DNA from: Buchnera aphidicola str. Ak (Acyrthosiphon kondoi)
Lineage (GTDB): Bacteria > Pseudomonadota > Gammaproteobacteria > Enterobacterales > Enterobacteriaceae
Direction of reading: 5' to 3'
Length of the DNA stretch: 64,000 nucleotides
Assembly (NCBI RefSeq): GCF_000225445.1
Contig: NC_017256.1
Coordinates: forward strand, 62,001-126,000
The notes beneath the pieces are model-generated. The model searched no databases. It was not told where the DNA came from and worked only from the letters and a program-made list of their open reading frames with translations. A program made the translations under genes and the position numbers. Each line of letters begins with the position of its first letter. Positions within the stretch are counted from its first letter, which is position 1. Shown here piece after piece: positions 53,811 through 61,907 of the stretch.

Positions 53811-55133
53811 TTAATAAAATGAAAATAGATCATTATGAGCAGATTTTAAATCACTTTCCCAGGATATTTTCCACGTGCCTCTATTTTTATTATTTATATT
53901 AATAATAAAGACTCCTAGAGCACTAATAAAATTATTGTTATAAAACACAAGTGGAATTTGATTTCTTAACCAAGGAGGAATTTTTTTCTCTTGCCATATT
54001 TTTTTTATCTTTCTTTTTTTATTTCTTCCTAAAATTAAAACATATCCTTCATATTGAAAACGAATATTAATTAATTCATTATTTTTAGGTGCTGGAAGTT
54101 CAATACCATTATTATCTTTTATTAAATTTCCTAGGTTATTAGGAAGTATTAGTTTAGTATATTTTTTATGCCAAAAAAGTAGGGTATTTTTAAGATTGAT
54201 TTGTTTTTTTATAAAATAAAGCGATTCTTTATAACGTCTTATTTCATATTTTTCTAGAATTATTTTAGGATTTGCATCTATTCGACTAAAAATCATTTGA
54301 TGATAAATGCATTGAATATTCTTATAAGATGGTATTTTTATTTTTTTTGATAAAAGCCAATATCTAATTAGTGCTGTGCATATTTCTTTTTTTATATTCT
54401 TAAAATCTTTAATATTTAAAGAATCGTCAAATTGTATAAAATCATGAATTTTTTCATGTAGAAAATAATTTAATAGCCTAGTTTCTTGTTGACATATATT
54501 TGTTGTACGAAAACAATTTTTTAAAAAATAAGGCCATCTTTTTTCTAATACAGGAATAATTGTATGTCGTACAAAATTACGATCATAATCAATGTTTAAA
54601 TTACTAAAATCTTCAATCCAGTGTAAATGTTTTTTTTTGGCCCAAAACATCAGCTCTTTTTTTGTTTTATTTAGAAAAGGACGAACTATTTTTTTGGTGC
54701 CAAATAAAGTTTCAAAAGACATACTGGAAAGTCCAGTAGGGCCGCTTCCTCTTTTTAAAGATAAAATAAATGTTTCACATTGATCATTCATATGATGACC
54801 GGTCAATAGTATTTCGTCAAAAAATAAATGATTATATATAATATTGTATCTTTTTATTCTTAGTTTTTCTTCAATATTACTTGTTTTTTTATTAATATTA
54901 ATATTTTCAATAATCAATGAAATGCTATTTATATCGCAAATTTTTTTACAATGTTCTGTCCATTTTTTTGAAAGTAAAGTAAGATTATGATTAATATGAA
55001 TGGCACGTATCTTGATGGAATATTTTTTTTTTATTTCTAGTAATTGATGAAGAAGTACCGTGGAATCCAACCCACCACTATAAGCTATTAAAAATGATTT
55101 ATTTTTATATTTACTGATAGTTTTTTCAATCAA
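53811..55133 (-). CDS. tilS: tRNA(Ile)-lysidine synthetase TilS (TTG start)
   Basis: Modifies C34 of tRNA-Ile(CAU) to lysidine, an essential step. The PP-loop SGGLDSTVLLHQL is intact, as are GHHMNDQCETFILSLKRGSG and WIEDFSNLNIDYDRNFVR; the C-terminal domain has LILGRNKKRKIKKIWQE and PPWLRNQIPLVFY. The open frame extends into the upstream tRNA-Val, and no ATG lies between that tRNA and the PP-loop. The best start is TTG at 55131-55133, giving 440 residues (E. coli 432). It is probably co-transcribed with the tRNA. Confidence 0.92.
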   Translation of the reverse strand: MIEKTISKYKNKSFLIAYSGGLDSTVLLHQLLEIKKKYSIKIRAIHINHNLTLLSKKWTEHCKKICDINSISLIIENININKKTSNIEEKLRIKRYNIIYNHLFFDEILLTGHHMNDQCETFILSLKRGSGPTGLSSMSFETLFGTKKIVRPFLNKTKKELMFWAKKKHLHWIEDFSNLNIDYDRNFVRHTIIPVLEKRWPYFLKNCFRTTNICQQETRLLNYFLHEKIHDFIQFDDSLNIKDFKNIKKEICTALIRYWLLSKKIKIPSYKNIQCIYHQMIFSRIDANPKIILEKYEIRRYKESLYFIKKQINLKNTLLFWHKKYTKLILPNNLGNLIKDNNGIELPAPKNNELINIRFQYEGYVLILGRNKKRKIKKIWQEKKIPPWLRNQIPLVFYNNNFISALGVFIININNKNRGTWKISWESDLKSAHNDLFSFY

Positions 55134-55165
55134 ATAAAAATTGCCTATAAACTTATATTTTTTAA

Positions 55166-55239
55166 TACGTTCGAGTGGACTTGAACCACCAACTTCTACC
55201 ATGTCATAGTAGCGCTCTAACCAATTGAGCTACGAACGT
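55166..55239 (-). tRNA. tRNA-Val (GAC)
   Basis: 74-base cloverleaf on the minus strand: acceptor ACGTTCG/CGAACGT, D-arm AGCTCAATTGGTTAGAGC, anticodon stem CTACT/GGTAG with loop ATGACAT giving GAC, T-arm TTGGTGGTTCAAGTCCACT, discriminator A. It matches E. coli tRNA-Val2, but the first pair is A1-U72 instead of G1-C72. CCA is not encoded. It lies 32 bases upstream of the tilS start on the same strand. Confidence 0.96.
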
Positions 55240-55401
55240 AAATATTAAAAAAATTTTCTTATATTTTTATAATTCGGATTATATATTATTATTAATATAA
55301 TATACAAACATTTTTTTTTAAAATTAGAATTTTATAAAAAATATTTTTTTATTAGTAATATATATATAAATAAATTACAAAAATTGTTTTAAGGAAATAT
55401 T

Positions 55402-56025
55402 ATGTTTACAGGTATTGTAAATGGAATTGCCACTATTGTTTCTATTAAAAAAAAAATAAAAAGTTATAGATATACAGTTGAACTTCCATCTAATTTATCT
55501 AAAAATTTAAATTTAGGTGATTCAATATCACATAATGGATGTTGTTTGACTGTGCAATCAATTAATGGTACTTATATAATATGTGATGTTGTTGAAGAAA
55601 CTTTAAAACGTACTAATTTAGGAATACTAGATATTGGAGATAATATCAATATTGAAAGATCAGTAAAATATGGAGATGAAATTGGTGGTCATATCGTGTC
55701 TGGTCATATTATGAACACAGCTGAAATCTGTAAAATATTAAAATCAGGTAATACTTGTACTATATGGTTAAAAATAAAGAACGTATCATTAATGAAATAC
55801 ATTTTTTATAAAGGATTTATTTGTATTGATGGTATTAGCCTTACTGTTGGAGATGTTGTTAAAAATGAGTTTTGTGTTCATATTATACCTCATACCTTTT
55901 TATCGACTACTATAAAAAACAAAAAAAATGGTAGTTTAATGAACATTGAAATTGATTTTTATACTCAAACAATTGTTGATACTACAGAACGTTTAATTAA
56001 TAAAAATATTAAATGCATTTTGTAG
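55402..56025 (+). CDS. ribE: Riboflavin synthase, alpha chain
   Basis: Joins two lumazine molecules to form riboflavin. It has 207 residues (E. coli 213; the gene is called ribC or ribE). Two similar lumazine-binding halves are visible: [12 protein letters not shown] with C47-C48 in SHNGCCLTV, and [10 protein letters not shown] (H97, H102) with [10 protein letters not shown] in the second half. It works with ribB at the left of the window. Divergent from tRNA-Val/tilS. Confidence 0.97.
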   Translation: MFTGIVNGIATIVSIKKKIKSYRYTVELPSNLSKNLNLGDSISHNGCCLTVQSINGTYIICDVVEETLKRTNLGILDIGDNINIERSVKYGDEIGGHIVSGHIMNTAEICKILKSGNTCTIWLKIKNVSLMKYIFYKGFICIDGISLTVGDVVKNEFCVHIIPHTFLSTTIKNKKNGSLMNIEIDFYTQTIVDTTERLINKNIKCIL

Positions 56026-56129
56026 TTTTATATAAAAAAATTTAAGAAATTTGATTTTAATATAAATAAAATTTCAGATTATGTGATGATTAATAATAAA
56101 ATTAATATACTTAATTATAGGCATTTAAA

Positions 56130-56711
56130 ATGAAACATTATATTTTATTTTTTATTTCTAATATATTAATTGAAAATTTTATTTTAGTAAAATTTCTTGG
56201 TTTATGTCCTTTTTTGGGTACTTCAAATAAAATTGAAACTGCTTTTGGGATGAGTTTTGCAACTGCTTTTGTTGTACTTGTATCATCAGTATTGTTATGG
56301 TGGGTTAATGCTTTTATTTTATTACCTCTTGATTTAGTTTATTTAAGAATTATCGCTTATATGTTGATTATTTCATTTAGTGTTCAATTTTTAGAAATAA
56401 TATTGCGTAATACCAGTCCTATTTTATATCGTTTACTTGGAATTTTTCTTCCATTAATTACAACTAATTGTGCGGTTTTGGCAATTCCATTGTTTAGTTT
56501 GTATTCAAATCATACATTTTTAGACACTATATTTTATGGAATAAGCGCATCGTTTGGATTTACTTTTGTAATGATTGTTTTTTCTTGTATTCGCGAACGT
56601 ATAGTATTGTCTGATGTTCCTTTGCCATTTAAAGGTGCTCCTATTGTTTTGATCACTGTGAGTCTAATATCTATTACATTCATGGGTTTCAAAGGTTTGA
56701 TAAAATTTTAA
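56130..56711 (+). CDS. rsxA: Rsx/Rnf electron-transport complex subunit A
   Basis: Integral membrane subunit of the Rsx (Rnf-type) complex, which in E. coli keeps the SoxR iron-sulfur cluster reduced and in relatives couples ferredoxin/NADH electron flow to ion movement. It has 193 residues, the same as E. coli, with about six membrane segments. Kept motifs: [20 protein letters not shown], the block [13 protein letters not shown] and FSCIRERI. First gene of rsxABCDGE, with rsxB 2 bases later. Confidence 0.97.
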   Translation: MKHYILFFISNILIENFILVKFLGLCPFLGTSNKIETAFGMSFATAFVVLVSSVLLWWVNAFILLPLDLVYLRIIAYMLIISFSVQFLEIILRNTSPILYRLLGIFLPLITTNCAVLAIPLFSLYSNHTFLDTIFYGISASFGFTFVMIVFSCIRERIVLSDVPLPFKGAPIVLITVSLISITFMGFKGLIKF

Positions 56712-56713
56712 TT

Positions 56714-57214
56714 ATGTTCATACTCATTATTTTTGGTGCATTATCTTTTTTATTAGGAATAATATTAAGTTTAACCGCTTATAAATTTCGATCAAAAGAA
56801 GATCCTTTCATAGACATAGTTGATGAATTATTACCTCAAAGTCAATGTGCTCAATGCGGATATTCTGGATGCTATCCTTATGCAAAAGCAATAGTACAAA
56901 ATTCTGAAGAAATCGATAAATGCATTCCTGGTGGTGCTGATCTTATATTGGAAATAGCTAATGTGTTAAATATAAAAGAACCCAAAGAAAATTTAACTAT
57001 TGACAATAAAAAACAAAAAAAAACAACTGTATGGATTGATGAAAAAAACTGTGTTGGATGCTCAAAATGTGCTATTTTTTGTCCAGTAGACGCAATAGTT
57101 GGTGCCCCTAATTTCATTCATACAGTTTTACAAAAATTTTGTACTGGTTGTAATATTTGTTTATTACATTGTCCAACTAATTGTATTAAAATAAAAAAAG
57201 AAATTCATGAATAA
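56714..57214 (+). CDS. rsxB: Rsx/Rnf complex iron-sulfur subunit B
   Basis: Membrane-anchored ferredoxin-like subunit. It has 166 residues (E. coli 192), with the C-terminal tail shortened. N-terminal membrane helix at about 2-23; a 4Fe-4S domain with CAQCGYSGC plus a later Cys (CIPGG); then two ferredoxin-type clusters, [20 protein letters not shown] and [16 protein letters not shown]. All cluster cysteines are present. Its stop overlaps the probable rsxC start (ATGAATAA). Confidence 0.97.
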   Translation: MFILIIFGALSFLLGIILSLTAYKFRSKEDPFIDIVDELLPQSQCAQCGYSGCYPYAKAIVQNSEEIDKCIPGGADLILEIANVLNIKEPKENLTIDNKKQKKTTVWIDEKNCVGCSKCAIFCPVDAIVGAPNFIHTVLQKFCTGCNICLLHCPTNCIKIKKEIHE

Positions 57215-58837
57215 GTTAAAATTATTAAAAATAAAAAAAATTTTAAAAAATTTTTTTTCTATAAAATGGTGGGAAAAAATATTTTTTTCCATTTTTAACA
57301 TAAAAAAAAATATAATTTTAAAGGAGGTTTGAAATATGTATTTCAAAAAAATGAATCCAGGAGTGTGTTATTAAAATCTTTACCTCTTCCTGATAAATTT
57401 TTTATTTTTATAAAAGGTGATTTTTGTAATAAAAAATTGCGTGTTGAAATAAATCAAAAAGTATTACGTGGACAACCTTTGATTTTTAGTAATAAATTCG
57501 ACACTCCTATTCATGCTCCTACTTCAGGTTTAATAGAAGATATTTTTTTTGATTCAAATCATACTCAAAAACATAAAAAGAATATAAAAATCGTGCTTTC
57601 CCCTGATTATTTGGATAAATGGATCCGGTTAAAACCTATTGAAAATTATAAAAAATATACTCCTGAAAAACTAATTAAAATAATTCATCAATCGGGTATT
57701 GTTGGTCTTGGAGGAGGTGAGTTTTCTTCTGCAAAAAAATTAAAATTAAGTATAAACAAAGTACATACTTTAATTGTAAATGCTGTAGAAAGTGAACCTT
57801 ATATAAGCGCAGATAATTGTTTAGTATATAATTATATAAACGAAATTTTGATCGGATGTAAGATTATTTGTTGGATAACAAAAATTCAAACAGTTGTCAT
57901 CGCTATTCAAGAAGACAGTATCGAATCAATTTCAAAAATTTATGGTTTAATTAAAAATGAATCATTATTTAAAATCTGTATTCTTAAAAAGAAATATCCT
58001 GGAGGCAGTAGTAAAGTACTTATCAAATCTTTAACAGGAAAAGAGATACCTTGTAATAAACATGCTGTAGATATAGGATATCTTATTTTTAATGTTGCTA
58101 CAATATTTTCAATCAAAAGAGCAATTATTAATGGAGAACCATTAACAGAACGTATTATAACTCTTTTTAGTGATCAAAATTTTTTATCTGGTAATTTTTG
58201 GATTAGAATAGGGACTCCAATAAAATATTTTCTTACTGATAATAAATTAAAAAAATGTTTAATTGCATCTGTATATTTAGGAGGTCCATTCATGGGGAAA
58301 AAGATTAATAATACAAATTACTCTGTATCAAAAAAAACAAATGGTATTTTAATTAAACTTGAACAAGAGAAAAGTAAAAATATCATCGAAAAAAACTGTA
58401 TTCGATGCGGTTATTGTTTGCATGTATGTCCCGTGAATTTGATTCCCCAACAGCTTTATTGGTACAGCCGAAATAAGAATCATAAGGAAACAAAAAAACA
58501 CTATATTTTAGATTGCATTGAATGTAAAGCATGTGAGAAGGTATGTCCTAGTCATATTCCATTAGTAAAATATTTTAAAAAAGAGAAGCATATTTTAAAA
58601 AGTATTAAATTAGAAAATAATCATAAAAAAATATCATTAATTAGATTTAAAAAAAGGGAAAAACGTTTATTAAATGCCAAAATGACAATTAATATTAATG
58701 ATCAAAAGCATGCTTTTATAAAAAATAGCAACGTATATTTAATAAAAAATAGAGATGAAAAAATTAGTAATACAAAAAAAAATGTACGAAAAAAAGTACT
58801 TCAAGAAGCGATAGAACGTATGAAATCTAAAAAATAA
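57207..58837 (+). CDS. rsxC: Rsx/Rnf complex subunit C, with a -1 shift in an A9 tract near the 5' end
   Basis: NADH/FMN-binding subunit with two 4Fe-4S clusters. The main frame from 57329 has family blocks [36 protein letters not shown] and clusters [12 protein letters not shown] and [12 protein letters not shown]. The true start is probably the ATG at 57207, overlapping rsxB: that frame reads into a run of nine A (57302-57310) and then stops at 57330. One extra A joins it to the main frame, giving F-K-G-G-L aligned with E. coli F-N-G-G-I; about 543 residues in total. The C-terminal Ala-rich repeats of E. coli RsxC (740 residues) are reduced to one copy. Confidence 0.88.
57302..57310 (+). 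repeat. rsxC: Poly(A)9 tract carrying the rsxC frameshift
   Basis: Nine A in a row within the rsxC 5' region. With ten, codons before and after the tract form one frame. A candidate site for transcriptional slippage. Confidence 0.75.
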
Positions 58838-58884
58838 AGTTTTATCTAAAAAAATTTTATATTAATATATAACATAAGAAAAAA

Positions 58885-59946
58885 ATGAACTTTCCTTGTA
58901 TCTATCATACTTATAGTATTAGAAAAATAATGTTTCTAGTTATTATAGCTTGCATTCCAGGTCTTTTTACTAAGTTTTATTTTTTTGGTGGAGGAGCTTT
59001 AATACAGATTTTATTTTCTATATTTATTACTTTATTACTAGAAATCAGCATTTTAAAAATGCGTCTTAAAAAAATTAAAATTAATTTACGAGATAATTCC
59101 TCGATTTTAACTTCAGTTTTATTTGCACTAAGTATTCCTGTTTTACTTCCTTGGTGGATAATAGTTATTGGTTTGTTTTTTTCTATCATTGTTGCTAAAC
59201 ATTTATATGGCGGAATGGGTCAGAATATATTTAATCCAGCTATGGTTGGATATGCAGTATTATTAATATCTTTTCCTATTCACATGAATAGTTGGAATGA
59301 AAGAGATTTTTCTTTGTCTATTTTTGATGATTTAAAAAAATCTTCATGTATTATTTTTTTTAAAAATCATACATGTACTATCAGTAGTACTAATACTATT
59401 AGTAATAGAAAATTGCGTATTACTCCTGATGCTTTTACAGAAGCTACTCCTTTAGACGATTTTAAAATTAAATCTCATTTAAGAGATAATTTTTTATCAA
59501 AAGAGATTACATTAAACGATAAAAAAAATAATATTCAGACTAGTTGGAAATATATGAATATAAGCTTTTTTTTAGGTGGAGTTTTTCTGTTATTTACAAA
59601 AATAATTTGTTGGCGTATTCCGATCAGTTTTTTAACTTCTTTAGGAGTTATATCAATTATAACTTATTTTTATTCACAAGAGTTATTTATGTCTCCATTA
59701 GTTCATTTTCTTTCCGGTGGAACTATGATATGTGCATTTTTTATTGCTACAGATCCAGTAACTACTTCTTGCACTAATATTGGAAAAATAGTTTTCGGTA
59801 TTATTATCGGTTTTTTGGTTTGGATTATTCGTAATTATAGTGATTATCCTGATGCAATTGCTTTTTCTGTTTTATTTGCAAATATGACTGCACCATTAAT
59901 GGATTATTATATAAAAACTTCTGGATATGGTCATAATAATATATGA
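58885..59946 (+). CDS. rsxD: Rsx/Rnf complex subunit D
   Basis: Polytopic membrane flavoprotein subunit related to NqrB. It has 353 residues (E. coli 352), with about eight to nine membrane helices. Kept blocks: [40 protein letters not shown] and the sequence DPVTTSC. The covalent-FMN threonine region reads [11 protein letters not shown]; homologs usually have SGAT here, so a Glu replaces the Gly. It ends in an ATGA overlap with rsxG. Confidence 0.95.
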   Translation: MNFPCIYHTYSIRKIMFLVIIACIPGLFTKFYFFGGGALIQILFSIFITLLLEISILKMRLKKIKINLRDNSSILTSVLFALSIPVLLPWWIIVIGLFFSIIVAKHLYGGMGQNIFNPAMVGYAVLLISFPIHMNSWNERDFSLSIFDDLKKSSCIIFFKNHTCTISSTNTISNRKLRITPDAFTEATPLDDFKIKSHLRDNFLSKEITLNDKKNNIQTSWKYMNISFFLGGVFLLFTKIICWRIPISFLTSLGVISIITYFYSQELFMSPLVHFLSGGTMICAFFIATDPVTTSCTNIGKIVFGIIIGFLVWIIRNYSDYPDAIAFSVLFANMTAPLMDYYIKTSGYGHNNI

Positions 59947-60574
59947 AAACATTCAAAGAAATATTCAAACAAGCTTTTTTAATGAGTTTTTTTTCAATTG
60001 TATCTATATCTGGAATAGTTTTAATAAACAATATCACAAAAAATAAAATTATTTTTCAAAAAGAAAAAGAAAAAAAAAAATATTAGAAGAGGTTGTTCCT
60101 TCTAATATCTATAATGCTTTCGAAAAAAAAATGTATAAAATTAAAAATAAATTATTAGGAGATTGTAAAATACATAATTTGTGGTTGTTGTCTAAAAATA
60201 ATAAACCTAAAGCCGCAATTGTTGAAACGACAGCACCTGATGGTTATTCTGGTTCTATTTATATGATAGTCGCAGCATATTTTAATGGAAAAATTATTGG
60301 TGTAAGAGTTTTATCACATAAGGAAACACCAGGAATTGGAGATAAAATTGAATTATCTGTTTCTGATTGGATTAGTAAATTTACTAGTATGTATGTCTCT
60401 TCTTTAGAAGACAAGAATTTTAAATTACGAAAATATGGAGGAGAGATCGAACAATTTACAGGAGCTACAATTACACCACAATCAGTAACGAATTCTGTTA
60501 AAAAAACAGTTTTTTTCATTAAAAATATACCATCAATATTTAATCTTTTAAATAAGGATGTTCATGAATATTAA
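59943..60574 (+). CDS. rsxG: Rsx/Rnf complex subunit G, with a -1 shift in an A11 tract
   Basis: Membrane-anchored periplasmic flavoprotein. The start at 59943 overlaps rsxD and encodes a membrane helix (about 10-30), then reaches eleven A (60070-60080) and a stop (60084-60086). One extra A continues into [10 protein letters not shown] and the frame that runs to 60574, giving about 210 residues (E. coli 206). The second part is well kept: [35 protein letters not shown] and [11 protein letters not shown] with the FMN-binding Thr. The clean reading on both sides argues against a dead gene. Confidence 0.88.
60070..60080 (+). repeat. rsxG: Poly(A)11 tract carrying the rsxG frameshift
   Basis: Eleven consecutive A inside rsxG, the longest A-run of the three frameshifted tracts. 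Twelve A would restore a single frame. A likely slippage site for RNA polymerase, or an assembly error. Confidence 0.75.
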
Positions 60575-61262
60575 ATATTTTTTAAATAATAGATTGTGGA
60601 GAAGTAATTCTTCTTTAGTACAATTATTAGGATTATGTCCAGTTTTAGCAATGACAACTAATTCTGTCAATGCCATAGGTTTAGGAATAACAACTACTTT
60701 AGTATTAACTATTACAAATACTATAATTTCTATTTTTAAAAATTTAATACCCAAAAATTTGAGAATTCCAATTTATATGATGATTATTTCATCGATTGTT
60801 ACATGTATAGAAATGTTGCTTCATGCTTATCAATTTAATTTATATCAATCTTTAGGTATTTTTATTCCATTAATCGTAACAAATTGTATTATTGTGGGAC
60901 GAGCAGATCTTATTGCTTATAAAAGCTCTATAATATCATCTTTTTTCGATGGTATTTTTATAGGTTTAGGATCAACTTGTGCTATGTTTATAGTAGCTTC
61001 TATACGTGAAATATTAGGTAATGGAACTTTATTTTTTGGATTGAATAAAATTGTATCTAATATAGACAGCTCTATTTTTATTACATTATTAGATAAAAAA
61101 TATACTATAATTTTAGCTATTTTCCCACCTGGTGGTTTTTTTGTATTAGGTTTTATAATTGCTTTTAAAAATTGTATAGACTTATATTATAAAAAAAATA
61201 AAATTAATAATTCTTTAAAATGTTTATGTACTAATCAGACAAAAAAAATAATAAAAAAATGA
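60564..61262 (+). CDS. rsxE: Rsx/Rnf complex subunit E
   Basis: Membrane subunit paralogous to RsxA. It has 232 residues (E. coli 231) from the ATG at 60564, which has AAGGA about 5 bases upstream; another ATG is two codons earlier. Kept: [39 protein letters not shown] and [15 protein letters not shown]. It overlaps rsxG by 11 bases and ends in an ATGA overlap with nth. Confidence 0.96.
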   Translation: MNIKYFLNNRLWRSNSSLVQLLGLCPVLAMTTNSVNAIGLGITTTLVLTITNTIISIFKNLIPKNLRIPIYMMIISSIVTCIEMLLHAYQFNLYQSLGIFIPLIVTNCIIVGRADLIAYKSSIISSFFDGIFIGLGSTCAMFIVASIREILGNGTLFFGLNKIVSNIDSSIFITLLDKKYTIILAIFPPGGFFVLGFIIAFKNCIDLYYKKNKINNSLKCLCTNQTKKIIKK

Positions 61263-61885
61263 ATAAAGAAAAACGTTACAAAATTTTATCACTCTTTCAG
61301 AGTAAAAATCCTGTGCCTCAGACAGGACTAGTTTTTTCTTCTCCTTTTGAATTATTATTATGTGTAATGCTTTCAGCTCAATCTACTGATATCATGGTGA
61401 ATAAAATTACTAAAATATTGTTTAAAAAAGCAAATACTCCTGAGAGCATTTTGTTATTAGGATTAGATCGTCTGAAAAGTTATATTAAAAATATTGGTTT
61501 GTATAATATTAAAGCATTAAATATTCTTCGTACTTCTTTTTTGATATTAACTAAACACAAAGGAATTATTCCAAATAATCGTATTGAATTAGAATCTTTT
61601 CCTGGGGTAGGACGGAAAACATCTAATATTGTTTTAAACATATTGTTTAAAAAAAAAACTATTGCTGTAGATACACATGTTTTTAGAGTATCTAATCGTA
61701 CTCATTTTGCTAAAGGAAAAAATGTAAAAGAAGTTGAAAAAAAATTAATTAAAGTAGTTCCTGATATTTTTAAAACAAACTTTCATTCTTGGTTTATTTT
61801 ACATGGTCGGTACGTTTGTACTGCACGAAAAATAAAGTGCAGTATATGTTTGATATCAAAATTATGTGAATTTAAAAAAAAATAA
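61259..61885 (+). CDS. nth: Endonuclease III
   Basis: DNA glycosylase/AP lyase for oxidised pyrimidines. It has 208 residues (E. coli 211). The catalytic K120 in [14 protein letters not shown] and D138 in [12 protein letters not shown] are at the E. coli numbers. The 4Fe-4S motif C-x6-C-x2-C-x5-C at the C-terminus is complete ([17 protein letters not shown]). Last gene of the rsx operon, as in E. coli. One of the base-excision repair enzymes kept. Confidence 0.98.
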   Translation: MNKEKRYKILSLFQSKNPVPQTGLVFSSPFELLLCVMLSAQSTDIMVNKITKILFKKANTPESILLLGLDRLKSYIKNIGLYNIKALNILRTSFLILTKHKGIIPNNRIELESFPGVGRKTSNIVLNILFKKKTIAVDTHVFRVSNRTHFAKGKNVKEVEKKLIKVVPDIFKTNFHSWFILHGRYVCTARKIKCSICLISKLCEFKKK

Positions 61886-61907
61886 TATATTTATTATGGA
61901 TATATAA

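Noticed and set aside
57329..57340. TTG at 57329 as the real rsxC start
   Set aside because: It is one base from the GGAGG, too close for a ribosome site, and conserved RsxC sequence continues upstream once one A is added.
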